Notes under the pieces: model-generated
Databases searched by the model: none
Seen by the model: only the letters and a program-made list of their open reading frames with translations
Told to the model about the DNA's origin: nothing
From: Bdellovibrionales bacterium
GTDB lineage: Bacteria; Myxococcota; XYA12-FULL-58-9; SYDY01
Assembly: GCA_005801425.1 (NCBI GenBank)
Contig: SYDY01000053.1
Coordinates: 1-7,351 of the forward strand
Length of the DNA: 7,351 bases
Direction of reading: 5' to 3'
Shown: positions 1 to 7,106 of the stretch, piece by piece
How the letters are laid out: every line of letters begins with the position of its first letter
Position numbering within the stretch: the first letter of the stretch is position 1
Translations under genes and position numbers: made by a program

Positions 1-519
1 CGTGAGTTTCATGGCGACAGCCTGTGGAGATGGGGGCTCTGGCCGAAGCCGCAAGGTTTCGGTGAAACCACCATCGAAGAAGCAGGAAGTTAACACCGGA
101 TCTGCCCCCGGGTAGATTTGGATAGGTTTAACGGAACGGTGAGGCTGCTGGATGTTGTTTTGCGCAATGTACCGCGAAAAATTTTCATGGATTGGATAAT
201 TTTCGAGATATTTTTGAAACTCCGGCGTGCACATTGAATGGCTTATTTCGCTTAAGACAGGGAGCGTACTGCCATCGAACAATGTGTGATATTGGGGGCT
301 TATAATATGTTGCAGATATCTCTGCTGATCGGCAGGCGTCGTAGGGAATGCCAATTTTGGACGGTTTCCCCTGGGGGTATCGCGGTGATAGCTTTCTATC
401 AGATAGGTCGCTTTTTTAATCTCGGCAGCAAGTGATGTTGCCATCATGCCAGAGCCATCGGTGCACAGAAGAAACAATGTGCTTTTCTTTTCTTCCCCCG
501 GATTTTCTTGTGCGCTCAT
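1..519 (-). CDS. Unrecognised protein, 5' part only (173 codons, runs off left edge)
   Basis: An uninterrupted minus-strand reading frame runs from ATG at 519 to base 1 and continues outside the window, so only the N-terminal 173 residues are visible. The start is supported by GAGG five bases upstream (GAGGAATTTATG). An in-frame ATG at 537 has no ribosome binding site and is less likely. The protein starts MSAQENPGEEKKS, a short charged stretch, followed by a hydrophobic strand and small-residue turn (STLFLLCTDGSGMMATS, about residues 13-29). The rest is mixed, rich in Pro, Tyr and His. The first strand is not long enough to be a convincing membrane segment and there is no signal peptide. The GSG turn is not a Walker A motif, since no GK[ST] follows. 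I do not recognise the family. It is divergent from aspS and probably has its own promoter in the 520-836 gap. That it is a real gene rests on the long open frame and the start signal. Confidence 0.72.
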   Translation of the reverse strand, partial: MSAQENPGEEKKSTLFLLCTDGSGMMATSLAAEIKKATYLIESYHRDTPRGNRPKLAFPTTPADQQRYLQHIISPQYHTLFDGSTLPVLSEISHSMCTPEFQKYLENYPIHENFSRYIAQNNIQQPHRSVKPIQIYPGADPVLTSCFFDGGFTETLRLRPEPPSPQAVAMKLT

Positions 520-836
520 AAATTCCTCGGCGAGCATGGGTACGAGGGGATAGTCGCGCCGCGAGGGAAGAACCTGGCTGTAAGTGTTCTTGACCGGGGC
601 ATTCCGGATGTCGTTTCGGTGTCAGATGCAAGCGTCCGTGGCCTTTGCGCCTCTGCTTGGCTGAGGAGGGAAGCTCATTGCGTCTCAAAGGACGTCATGA
701 TGAAATTTTAGCCCCCATTCACTGCTTCTTTTGTGTTAATTTAGGGTTTCGTGTTCATTCATGACGAAAAACGTTCTCGACACTCTGTTTTTTCTTTTGT
801 TACACATCCTATTGTCGCATTTTTCAGGAGATCCTC
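520..836. other. Divergent intergenic region, no convincing gene
   Basis: This gap lies between the start of the minus-strand unknown gene and the start of aspS and must hold the promoters of both. Short frames here (for example plus 508-711, which overlaps the divergent gene's start, and minus 416-688) have no good ribosome binding site or protein-like composition, so I left them out. The aspS-proximal part (about 715-825) is AT-rich with T-runs. I could not pick a -35/-10 pair with confidence. I see no strong hairpin or repeat. Confidence 0.55.
826..830 (+). promoter_or_regulatory. Shine-Dalgarno site that fixes the GTG start of aspS
   Basis: AGGAG lies six bases before GTG at 837. It supports this GTG over the in-frame ATG at codon 13 (MCGNL), even though the family's conserved N-terminus (RTHMCGNLR) begins only around residues 10-18. 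Confidence 0.8.
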
Positions 837-2615
837 GTGAGCACCGGTATCCAAACATTTCGTAGAACCCACATGTGTGGAAACCTAAGACGCGAGCATT
901 GCGGTAACGCAGTGGTTCTCATGGGTTGGGTGGACAATCGACGCGATCACGGTGGCTGCGTTTTTATCGATTTGCGTGCTCGTGAAGGCATCGTTCAGGT
1001 GGTTTTTGATCCCAGCGACGATGCAGCAGCCCATGCATTGGCGGGTGATTTGCGTTCTGAGTGGGTGGTGGGCATTCGCGGTGTGGTGCGCAGTCGCGGA
1101 GGCAATATCAATCCACGTCTTGCCACGGGCGACATTGAAATTGCTGCCACAGGCATTGAAATTTACGCCAAATCTGAAACGCCTCCGTTTCAGATCAGCG
1201 ATGGCATTGAGACCTCCGAAGAAGTGCGCTTGAAATATCGATTTCTCGATTTGCGCCGTGGCACATTGCAACGCAACTTAATTTTGCGCCATCGCTTCAA
1301 TCAGCTTGCGCGAAAGACCTTAAGCGATCGTGGCTTTCTCGAACTTGAAACGCCGTTTTTGATCAAGAGTACCCCTGAGGGTGCACGCGATTACGTGGTG
1401 CCTTCCCGTGTGCATCAGGGACAATTTTTTGCATTGCCCCAATCGCCGCAATTGTTCAAACAACTGTTTATGATGGCGGGCTACGACCGATATTTTCAGC
1501 TTGCCCGGTGCTTTCGTGATGAAGATCTGCGTGCAGAGCGTCAGCCTGAATTTACACAGGTCGATCTTGAAATGTCTTTTTGCAATGAGCAGGATGTGCA
1601 GGACGTCACCGAAGAAATTCTGGCCCGTGCTTGGAAAGAATTGCTCAATATTACGGTGCCTACGCCTTTTGAACGCATCACCTACGATGAATCCATGCGG
1701 CGCTTCGGCGTGGATGCGCCGGATCTGCGCTATGGCCTCGAATTGATCGATGTGAGCGATTTGGTGAAAACCAGTGGTTTTAAAGTATTTGCCGATGCCG
1801 CCAACAAGCCGGGTTTTGCGGTGAAGGCGATCAATATCACGGGTGTGGGAGAATTATCGCGCAAGGACCTTGACGATTACACCGATTTTGTCAAAATTTA
1901 CGGCGCCAAAGGCATGGCCTGGGTGCGAATTAAAGAGGATGGCGAATGGCAAAGCCCCATTGCCAAATTTTTGACCGATGCCGAGCGTATCGCGATGACA
2001 GAGCGTTTGGCGTTGGCACCGGGTGATGTGGCTGTTTTTATCGCGGACACCCAATCGGTGTGCCATGCATCGCTTGGTAATTTGCGTAAGCATGTGGCCA
2101 AAACCCGCGGACTTGTGGATGATAATGTTTATCGTTTTTGTTGGGTGACCGATTTTCCTTTGCTTGAATGGAATGGGGAACAGCAGCGGTTTTTTGCGGC
2201 GCACCATCCGTTTACGTCACCGGCTGCGAGCGATTTGCATAAGCTTGAAAGTGATCCTGGGGCAGTTAAAGCCCGTGCCTACGATGTTGCGCTTAATGGT
2301 ATTGAGATCGGGGGTGGCTCCATCCGAATCCACGACCTTGATGTACAGCGCAGAGTCTTTGGGGCCATTGGGATTGGCGACGTGGAAGCCCAGGCCAAAT
2401 TTGGCTTTTTGCTGGATGCACTTCGTTACGGCGCTCCGCCGCACGGGGGTCTTGCGCTTGGCATTGATCGTATTTTGATGTTGATTTGCAAAACGCCATC
2501 GATCCGTGATGTGATCGCATTCCCCAAAACGCAAAAGCAAACCGATCTCATGCTTGATGCCCCAAGCCCCATCGACATTGCTCAAATGCTCGAACTGGGC
2601 TTGCGCATAAAGTAA
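837..2615 (+). CDS. aspS: Aspartyl-tRNA synthetase, bacterial type, probably non-discriminating
   Basis: This cytosolic class IIb synthetase activates aspartate with ATP and charges tRNA-Asp. At 592 residues it has the usual bacterial length. An N-terminal OB-fold anticodon-binding domain (about 10-115) is followed by the catalytic core. Motif 1 lies around 165-177, the flipping loop STPEGARDY at 178-186, the aspartate-pocket QSPQ at 202-205, and motif 2 with FRDED at 226-230. The bacterial GAD insertion spans about 300-430, and motif 3 GLALGIDR is at 538-545. His38 (RRDHGG) and Gly89 (GGNIN) align with the two anticodon-domain positions described as His and Gly in non-discriminating enzymes and as Leu and Lys in discriminating ones such as that of E. 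coli. The enzyme may therefore also make Asp-tRNA-Asn for GatCAB amidation; that part is inference. The start is GTG with AGGAG six bases upstream. A small gene follows after 9 bases and is probably co-transcribed. Confidence 0.97.
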   Translation: MSTGIQTFRRTHMCGNLRREHCGNAVVLMGWVDNRRDHGGCVFIDLRAREGIVQVVFDPSDDAAAHALAGDLRSEWVVGIRGVVRSRGGNINPRLATGDIEIAATGIEIYAKSETPPFQISDGIETSEEVRLKYRFLDLRRGTLQRNLILRHRFNQLARKTLSDRGFLELETPFLIKSTPEGARDYVVPSRVHQGQFFALPQSPQLFKQLFMMAGYDRYFQLARCFRDEDLRAERQPEFTQVDLEMSFCNEQDVQDVTEEILARAWKELLNITVPTPFERITYDESMRRFGVDAPDLRYGLELIDVSDLVKTSGFKVFADAANKPGFAVKAINITGVGELSRKDLDDYTDFVKIYGAKGMAWVRIKEDGEWQSPIAKFLTDAERIAMTERLALAPGDVAVFIADTQSVCHASLGNLRKHVAKTRGLVDDNVYRFCWVTDFPLLEWNGEQQRFFAAHHPFTSPAASDLHKLESDPGAVKARAYDVALNGIEIGGGSIRIHDLDVQRRVFGAIGIGDVEAQAKFGFLLDALRYGAPPHGGLALGIDRILMLICKTPSIRDVIAFPKTQKQTDLMLDAPSPIDIAQMLELGLRIK

Positions 2616-2624
2616 AATACTTCC

Positions 2625-3068
2625 ATGCAGATCGATCCCGTGAGAACCGACGACGCCCAACGGAAAGTTCGCGAAGAAATTCAACGCTTGGGGTCCGATC
2701 AGGGCAACGCGCAGGATATCGAGACATCGCTTAAGGCGCTGCTTGCTGTGCTTGTCGATGAACAACGCTTATCAGCCGATCATGCGCGCGCCGTGAGCGA
2801 TGCATTTCAAGCCACCTTGAATGATCCCGAGGTCTCAACCGATGAGCTGATGCATGCTTTGGATACGCTGCTTCGTGGAGTTCCAGGTTCCTCTGAGGCG
2901 GTGCATGCAGGCACCAGCCAAGGCGAACGTGGCCAAGCTTTTTTAGGCCGCGCACCGCCTTTGGTGGTCCCTAAACATCTGGGTGAAGAAGAGGCATCCG
3001 GTGGCATAAAGCTGGAAGACCTCGCACGCGAGGCCGACCAGCAGCGCGGTACCGGTTTGAAAGGATAA
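2625..3068 (+). CDS. Small hydrophilic protein of unknown function, downstream of aspS
   Basis: A 147-codon frame starts nine bases after the aspS stop on the same strand and ends shortly before a strong terminator, which suggests an aspS operon partner. The product is acidic and hydrophilic, has no Cys or Trp, and shows no signal peptide or membrane segment. Residues about 8-85 look mostly helical (REEIQRL, IETSLKALLAVLVDEQRL, DELMHALDTLLRG). The C-terminal part (about 88-147) is rich in Gly, Ala, Glu and Pro and is probably disordered. I do not recognise the family. There is no good ribosome binding site before ATG 2625, so translation may depend on coupling to aspS termination; a GTG at 2640 is an alternative start. 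Reality is supported by the compact spacing, the downstream terminator and the protein-like heptad spacing of hydrophobic residues. A secretion-related role, given the neighbouring coiled-coil gene, would be speculation. Confidence 0.7.
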   Translation: MQIDPVRTDDAQRKVREEIQRLGSDQGNAQDIETSLKALLAVLVDEQRLSADHARAVSDAFQATLNDPEVSTDELMHALDTLLRGVPGSSEAVHAGTSQGERGQAFLGRAPPLVVPKHLGEEEASGGIKLEDLAREADQQRGTGLKG

Positions 3069-3093
3069 AGTAGGAGAAAGTACGGACCCCCAC

Positions 3094-3141
3094 CGCACGC
3101 TTTGCGTGCGACTCCCCCTTGCAAGCAAAGGGGGGTTTTTT
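3094..3141 (+). terminator. Double hairpin with T-run, end of the aspS unit
   Basis: The first hairpin is a perfect 7-bp stem CGCACGC/GCGTGCG (3094-3100, 3104-3110) with a TTT loop. The second is CCCCCTT (3114-3120) with AAGGGGG (3128-3134), followed by one G and six T (3136-3141). The second stem plus T-run is a typical intrinsic terminator for plus-strand transcription. The T-run overlaps the stop codon of the convergent gene (3140-3142). On the minus strand no T-run follows the hairpins, so termination should be mainly plus-directed. The arrangement also resembles dispersed double-hairpin intergenic repeats. Confidence 0.8.
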
Positions 3142-4546
3142 AACCACCAATTTTGCGGATAATCGCCATCGCTGTTTCGTGAAACAGTTTGTAAAGGTTA
3201 CTCATGAGTTGCAACACCTGTTGTTGCTTTTGCACAAACTGTTGCAGTTCAAGATTGGCCACCTGGGCATCGTCACCGATGGTGCCTTTCTTTTCTTCCA
3301 AACGTGCAAGATACGCTTCAACATCTTTTTTGACGTTGGTGTTGGCTGCATTCTGTTTGAATGAGGACTTCAGGTTTCCACTCTTGTCATTTGGATCGAT
3401 GTCTGTCCCAAAAGTCCCGTAGGCTGCGCTGGCCATATTCGTCGTTTGAAAGGGCGCCCTAAGATTGTCTGGGGTTTTGCCGTTGGAGTCCGTGGTTGTA
3501 TCTGTGTGTTTGCTCAGATGTGCGCGGACACGGGTGATCTCGTCGTTTAACGCCTTCTTGACTTTGTTAAAGTGCTCAACCTTTTTGGCGAAAACATACA
3601 TATCTTGTGTCGATGCATTGTACGCTTGCATCAAAACATATTCGACCAAAGCAGCCACGTCGACGTTACCGCCGGTGACGTTGGCTTTGGCAACCACGCT
3701 CGCAAATTTGGCCTCAAGATCCGATGACAGGGCTTGTACTGCTTTCGGATCGTTAAGATTGGTGTTTTGGACACTGGTAGCAATCGTGTCTCTGAGCCCA
3801 TTGAGCGCGGTTGCTTCCGCGGCGCTTCCAGGCTGGTACACACCGCGGCTTTGGGCACTCCCTGTGAGCAAGCCGCTGCTTTGTGCGCCGGCACCGCGTG
3901 CTGCGCCGCTCATGCCGCCCACTTGGTCGAGTGCAAGGCTTAATCGTTTGACACTGAGTTGAAAGTCGGTGTCCACTTTGAACGTCGTCGTACGACCACC
4001 GGTGAGCTTAATGGTTACATCAACATCGATTTCCATGTCCGTTTTTTGTGTCACCGAGCGCAGCAACGAACCACCGTCGGCTTGCAAATTGTCGGTCATG
4101 GCGGCGATGTTGGCTTTGCCTTTATCGACAAATTTGCTCAATCGCTCGGTCTCTTGTTCCAGGCGCTCTCTATCTTTTTCCGAGGCTTTTGGCATTTCAA
4201 CATTGCGAATATGATCGACAGTTTGCTGTGCAACCGCCAATTGACCTTCAATGGTAGCGATTTTGTCAAACAGCTGTTGGAGATCGGCTTGCAGAGAAGC
4301 GACCTCGCCTTGCCATGCTTTGAGGGCGTTGATCTCTTCATCGCTGGGCTCCGATGAGAGTTTGGGTTCCTGCTTTTTCTTTTCTTTGATGGTATTGCCC
4401 AGATCTTTGGCGTCGTTTTGGGCCTCAGACAAGATCATCATGACGTTGCTGAGGTTCATACCCGCAATTTCGAGATTACTTTGGGCGGCCTGGGCCTGAG
4501 AAACATCTTGATCTTTAATGGGTGCATTCTGAGAAATAGCGGACAT
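3140..4546 (-). CDS. Coiled-coil protein resembling type III secretion filament/tip proteins
   Basis: A 468-residue protein (MSAISQNAPI...) with no Cys, a single Trp (79), no signal peptide and no membrane segment. Residues 30-55 and 70-155 are Gln/Glu/Lys/Leu-rich and predicted coiled coil. Residues about 168-205 look beta-rich (MEIDVDVTIKL, TTTFKVDTDFQLSVKRL). Residues 208-245 form a Gly/Ala/Ser-rich linker. Residues about 297-345 are helical (VEYVLMQAY, FAKKVEHFNKVKKALNDEI). The final helix, 430-468, ends ETAMAIIRKIGG. A long helical, Cys-free, soluble protein ending in an amphipathic helix of this kind fits the EspA/SseB-like or needle-tip class of secreted type III proteins and argues against the hydrophobic pore-forming translocators. 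This is resemblance from memory, not a search. The start is ATG 4546 with GGAGG five bases upstream; a TTG at 4558 would place the start across the Shine-Dalgarno site and is rejected. No other secretion gene is visible in the window. Confidence 0.9.
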   Translation of the reverse strand: MSAISQNAPIKDQDVSQAQAAQSNLEIAGMNLSNVMMILSEAQNDAKDLGNTIKEKKKQEPKLSSEPSDEEINALKAWQGEVASLQADLQQLFDKIATIEGQLAVAQQTVDHIRNVEMPKASEKDRERLEQETERLSKFVDKGKANIAAMTDNLQADGGSLLRSVTQKTDMEIDVDVTIKLTGGRTTTFKVDTDFQLSVKRLSLALDQVGGMSGAARGAGAQSSGLLTGSAQSRGVYQPGSAAEATALNGLRDTIATSVQNTNLNDPKAVQALSSDLEAKFASVVAKANVTGGNVDVAALVEYVLMQAYNASTQDMYVFAKKVEHFNKVKKALNDEITRVRAHLSKHTDTTTDSNGKTPDNLRAPFQTTNMASAAYGTFGTDIDPNDKSGNLKSSFKQNAANTNVKKDVEAYLARLEEKKGTIGDDAQVANLELQQFVQKQQQVLQLMSNLYKLFHETAMAIIRKIGG

Positions 4547-4551
4547 GAAAA

Positions 4552-4556
4552 CCTCC
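4552..4556 (-). promoter_or_regulatory. Shine-Dalgarno site of the coiled-coil gene
   Basis: GGAGG on the minus strand lies five bases before ATG 4546. It decides the start, because the longer frame from TTG 4558 would contain this site as codons 1-3. Confidence 0.85.
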
Positions 4557-4580
4557 AATAATTAATATAATAAAACCATC

Positions 4581-4600
4581 GCTCCGACTTTTTTCGGAGC
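4581..4600 (-). promoter_or_regulatory. Perfect hairpin in the leader of the coiled-coil gene
   Basis: GCTCCGA (4581-4587) pairs with TCGGAGC (4594-4600) around a six-base loop. It lies 34 bases upstream of ATG 4546. On the minus strand it is followed by GATGGTTTTATTATATTAATTATT and then the Shine-Dalgarno site. The T-run is not immediate, so it could be a weak terminator for ilvBH read-through, a 5' mRNA-stabilising structure or a regulatory hairpin. The sequence does not decide between these. Confidence 0.5.
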
Positions 4601-4681
4601 AAAACTTTCACTTACTTTGGCAGATGGCGGTTCTTGTGGTTATCAGATTTGATGGGATGATAAGAATTTAGGTAGTCAAAC

Positions 4682-4708
4682 GTAGGGGCGTTGCTTGCAG
4701 CGCCCTTT
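4682..4708. repeat. 27-bp palindromic element, copy 1, at the ilvH stop codon
   Basis: GTAGGGGCG, ten central bases, then CGCCCTTT. The stem GGGCGTTG/CAGCGCCC (one G-T pair) closes a four-base loop. It shares length and both ends with the copy at 7107-7133, with one mismatch in the left arm, while the centre differs. It abuts and overlaps by one base the ilvH stop codon (4708-4710). On the minus strand the hairpin directly follows that stop, but only a poor T-run (TACGTTTGAC) comes after it, so it could be a weak ilvBH terminator. Confidence 0.6.
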
Positions 4709-5253
4709 TACGTGGCCGCTTTGCCACGCGCCATAAGCACTTTGCCTGAACGAACCAATTCTACGATATTGAACGGCCGCAAAAGCTCTACAAACGTATC
4801 AAGTTTGTCGCTGTCGCCATACACGCGCAAAATGAGTGATTCGGTGCCAAAATCCACCACCTTGGCGTGGTAGTGTTCGGCGATTTGTAAAATTTCGGAG
4901 CGGTCTGAGGATCCACAAGAAATTTTGACCAATGCAATTTCGGTTGCGATGACGGCTTGGCCCGTGTGATCGATGGCCTGCACCACATCGATGAGTTTGA
5001 GCAGTTGTTTGATTATTTGCTCAAGAATTTCGGGGGCGCCGGTGCACACGATGGTCATACGCGAAAAACCGCCTCGGGCACCGGGGCTGACCACCAAGCT
5101 TTCGATATTGTAGCCGCGCCGAGCAAATACCAACGATAAGCGTGCGAGAACACCAGGACGATCGCGCACAAGGCAACTGATGGTGTGCGAAGGCATGGTG
5201 CTTTTCTCAATATCAAAATTTTGTTCTTCAGGATCGCGTAGGGTGGTGGTCAT
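4708..5253 (-). CDS. ilvH: Acetohydroxyacid synthase regulatory (small) subunit
   Basis: This is the 181-residue regulatory subunit of acetohydroxyacid synthase. It binds the IlvB catalytic subunit in the cytosol, raises its activity and confers feedback inhibition by valine. The N-terminal ACT domain covers about residues 22-97 (HTISCLVRDRPGVLARLS, then RRGYNIESLVV at 46-56, SRMTIV at 64-69), and the C-terminal ALS small-subunit domain about 100-176 (ALVKISC, VELVRSGKVLMARG). Asn49 and Gly34 match valine-site residues of E. coli IlvH (Asn29, Gly14), while Asp31 replaces its Asn11, as in many homologues. Feedback control is therefore likely retained. The first 19 residues precede the usual family start, which corresponds to Met20. 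ATG 5253 has GGGAG upstream and sits one base after the ilvB stop, so coupled translation from there is favoured. The gene ends at a palindromic repeat element. Confidence 0.96.
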   Translation of the reverse strand: MTTTLRDPEEQNFDIEKSTMPSHTISCLVRDRPGVLARLSLVFARRGYNIESLVVSPGARGGFSRMTIVCTGAPEILEQIIKQLLKLIDVVQAIDHTGQAVIATEIALVKISCGSSDRSEILQIAEHYHAKVVDFGTESLILRVYGDSDKLDTFVELLRPFNIVELVRSGKVLMARGKAAT

Positions 5254-5254
5254 C

Positions 5255-7024
5255 TCACGTGCTCCCAGTGGGTTTGTCGAGTTTGTATTTGGGTGCTTCG
5301 ATGAGCATGGCCGACAACGCCGCGCCTGCAGGGATCATGGGAAATACGTTGTCGCATTTCACCACTTCTGCAGCGACGAGCACTGGGCCATCGTTGTAGG
5401 CACGGGCTTTTTTGAGCACTTTGTCGATATCTGCGCCGCGTTTGATGTGAAAGGCTTTGATGCCATAGGCTTCGGCGAGTTTGACAAAATCGGGATTGCC
5501 TTCAAGATCCACACCCGACAAACGATTCTCAAAAAACAATTCTTGCCACTGCCGAACCATGCCCAAGTAGTGATTGTTGATCACTAAAATTTTAACGGGC
5601 AACTTATGGATAGCGGCAGTCGCAAGTTCGCACATGGTCATCTGAAAGCCGCCGTCGCCGACGATGGTCCACACTTCTTTGTCGGGACAGCCGAGTTGCG
5701 CGCCAATGGCAGCAGGAAATCCAAATCCCATGGTGCCAGCACCGCCTGAACTTAACCAATGGCGTGGATGGCGCGTGCGATAAAACTGCGCAGCCCACAT
5801 TTGGTGTTGACCTACGTCTGTGGTGATGACGGCGTTGCCTTGGGTGAGATGAAATAAGCGATCAATGACATGCTGGGCACGCAGGCCGCCGTGTTTGGAG
5901 TATTTCAGCGGATATTTTTTGCGCCATGCATCGCATGTCTCGCGCCATGCGCGTGTATCGAGTGGTCCCTGAACGACGCGCAAAAGTGCTTCGATGGCAT
6001 GTTTGGCATCACCTGCGATGCATACATCGGGGCGCACCACTTTGTTGAATTCGGCCTCGTCGATGTCGATGTGAATTTTGATGGCGTCGGGACAGAAGGC
6101 GGAAAGTTTTCCGGTGATGCGATCGTCCCACCGGGCGCCGATGGCCATGATCAAGTCGCAATCGACCACTGCTTTATTGGCGTAGGCCGTGCCATGCATA
6201 CCAAGCATACCGAGATGCAAGGGATGGGTTTCATCCACCGCGCCTTTGCCGAGCAGTGTATTGACCATCGGTGCTTGTAGTTTTTCGGCAAGGGCCAAGA
6301 TGGCTTCGCCTGCGCCGGAAATTACGGCACCATGGCCAATGTAAAGAACGGGTTTGCGTGAGCGTTCAAGAAACTTGGCAGCGCGCTCAATGCTTGCTGG
6401 ATCGGGTGCGCCTGGAATGTGATAACCGGGGAGCACCACATGTTCGACGCGTGGTGCGTAGCAAGGTCCCGAGGTAATATCTTTGGGCAAATCAATGAGC
6501 ACAGGTCCAGGACGCCCCGTGGTTGCAATGTGAAACGCTTCGCGCACAACCTGGGGGATCTCCTGGGTGTCTTTCACGAGATAGCTGTGTTTGACGACGG
6601 GGTAGGTGATGCCCGTGACGTCGGCTTCTTGAAACGCATCAAGGCCGAGGGATGTGCTGAGGGTTTGGCCGGTCAGCACAATGATGGGCACTGAGTCCAT
6701 CACCGCAGTGAGAAGCCCCGTGACGGTATTGGTGGCCCCGGGGCCTGAGGTGACCAGGACCACGCCCGGTTTGCCCGTGGCACGGGCGTAGCCGTCGGCC
6801 ATATGGGTGGCACCTTGTTCATGGCGCACCAAAATCAACTTGATGCCCGAATCGACAAGCGCATCAAAAATAGGGATCGCGGCCCCGCCGGAAAGGCCAA
6901 AAATATACTCGACCCCCTCGGCTTTGAGGCATTCGATGAGTTTTTCAGCACCTGACGGAGGATTTTCGATCATACTATTGCCCTGCATGGCAAAGTTTAT
7001 CTCAAAATCGTTATCTTTTCTCAC
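5255..7024 (-). CDS. ilvB: Acetohydroxyacid synthase catalytic (large) subunit
   Basis: This ThDP-, Mg- and FAD-dependent enzyme condenses two pyruvates to acetolactate, or pyruvate with 2-ketobutyrate to acetohydroxybutyrate, the first common step of branched-chain amino acid synthesis. The 589 residues hold the three family domains: N-terminal ThDP-binding (about 24-190, catalytic Glu69 in RHEQGATHMADGYAR), central FAD-binding (about 212-350) and C-terminal ThDP-binding (about 400-550). The ThDP/Mg motif runs from GDGGF (456-460) to the Asn pair at 483-484. HYLGMVRQWQE follows, with Trp493 matching the residue that favours 2-ketobutyrate in AHAS enzymes. This signature separates it from catabolic acetolactate synthase and other ThDP decarboxylases, and the adjoining ilvH confirms it. 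The start is GTG 7024 with AGGA six bases upstream. In-frame ATG codons at 6988 (Met13) and 6973 (Met18) would give the length more usual for the family, so the true start is uncertain. Confidence 0.97.
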   Translation of the reverse strand: MRKDNDFEINFAMQGNSMIENPPSGAEKLIECLKAEGVEYIFGLSGGAAIPIFDALVDSGIKLILVRHEQGATHMADGYARATGKPGVVLVTSGPGATNTVTGLLTAVMDSVPIIVLTGQTLSTSLGLDAFQEADVTGITYPVVKHSYLVKDTQEIPQVVREAFHIATTGRPGPVLIDLPKDITSGPCYAPRVEHVVLPGYHIPGAPDPASIERAAKFLERSRKPVLYIGHGAVISGAGEAILALAEKLQAPMVNTLLGKGAVDETHPLHLGMLGMHGTAYANKAVVDCDLIMAIGARWDDRITGKLSAFCPDAIKIHIDIDEAEFNKVVRPDVCIAGDAKHAIEALLRVVQGPLDTRAWRETCDAWRKKYPLKYSKHGGLRAQHVIDRLFHLTQGNAVITTDVGQHQMWAAQFYRTRHPRHWLSSGGAGTMGFGFPAAIGAQLGCPDKEVWTIVGDGGFQMTMCELATAAIHKLPVKILVINNHYLGMVRQWQELFFENRLSGVDLEGNPDFVKLAEAYGIKAFHIKRGADIDKVLKKARAYNDGPVLVAAEVVKCDNVFPMIPAGAALSAMLIEAPKYKLDKPTGST

Positions 7025-7106
7025 GTATCATCCTAGGCTGAAGCGAATTTGGCCTAAAAAACCATATTTTTTGGAGTTCGTATAGTCATCGGCCTATATT
7101 TTATAT

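Noticed and set aside
416-688. Minus-strand frame of 90 codons and plus-strand frame 508-711 near the divergent gap
   Set aside because: Both overlap the supported start of the minus-strand unknown gene in other frames, have low-complexity or Arg-rich composition, and lack convincing start signals.
2217-2765. Minus-strand open frame of 182 codons across the end of aspS and start of the next gene
   Set aside because: It is antisense to a certain aspS and to the downstream gene, has no ribosome binding site I could support and no recognisable domain. It is a shadow frame.
3465-3962. Plus-strand open frame of 165 codons inside the coiled-coil gene
   Set aside because: It is antisense to a well-supported gene with a strong start signal, and its Ser/Ala/Leu/Cys-rich composition is typical of a reverse-complement frame.
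4546-4558. TTG start at 4558 for the coiled-coil gene
   Set aside because: The GGAGG ribosome binding site lies within those first codons, and ATG 4546 is ideally spaced from it.
7025-7106. Attenuator or leader peptide for ilvB
   Set aside because: I found no short frame rich in Val/Leu/Ile codons followed by a terminator. The CCTAAAAAACC/TTTTTTGG inverted repeat near 7053-7074 is AT-rich and weak.
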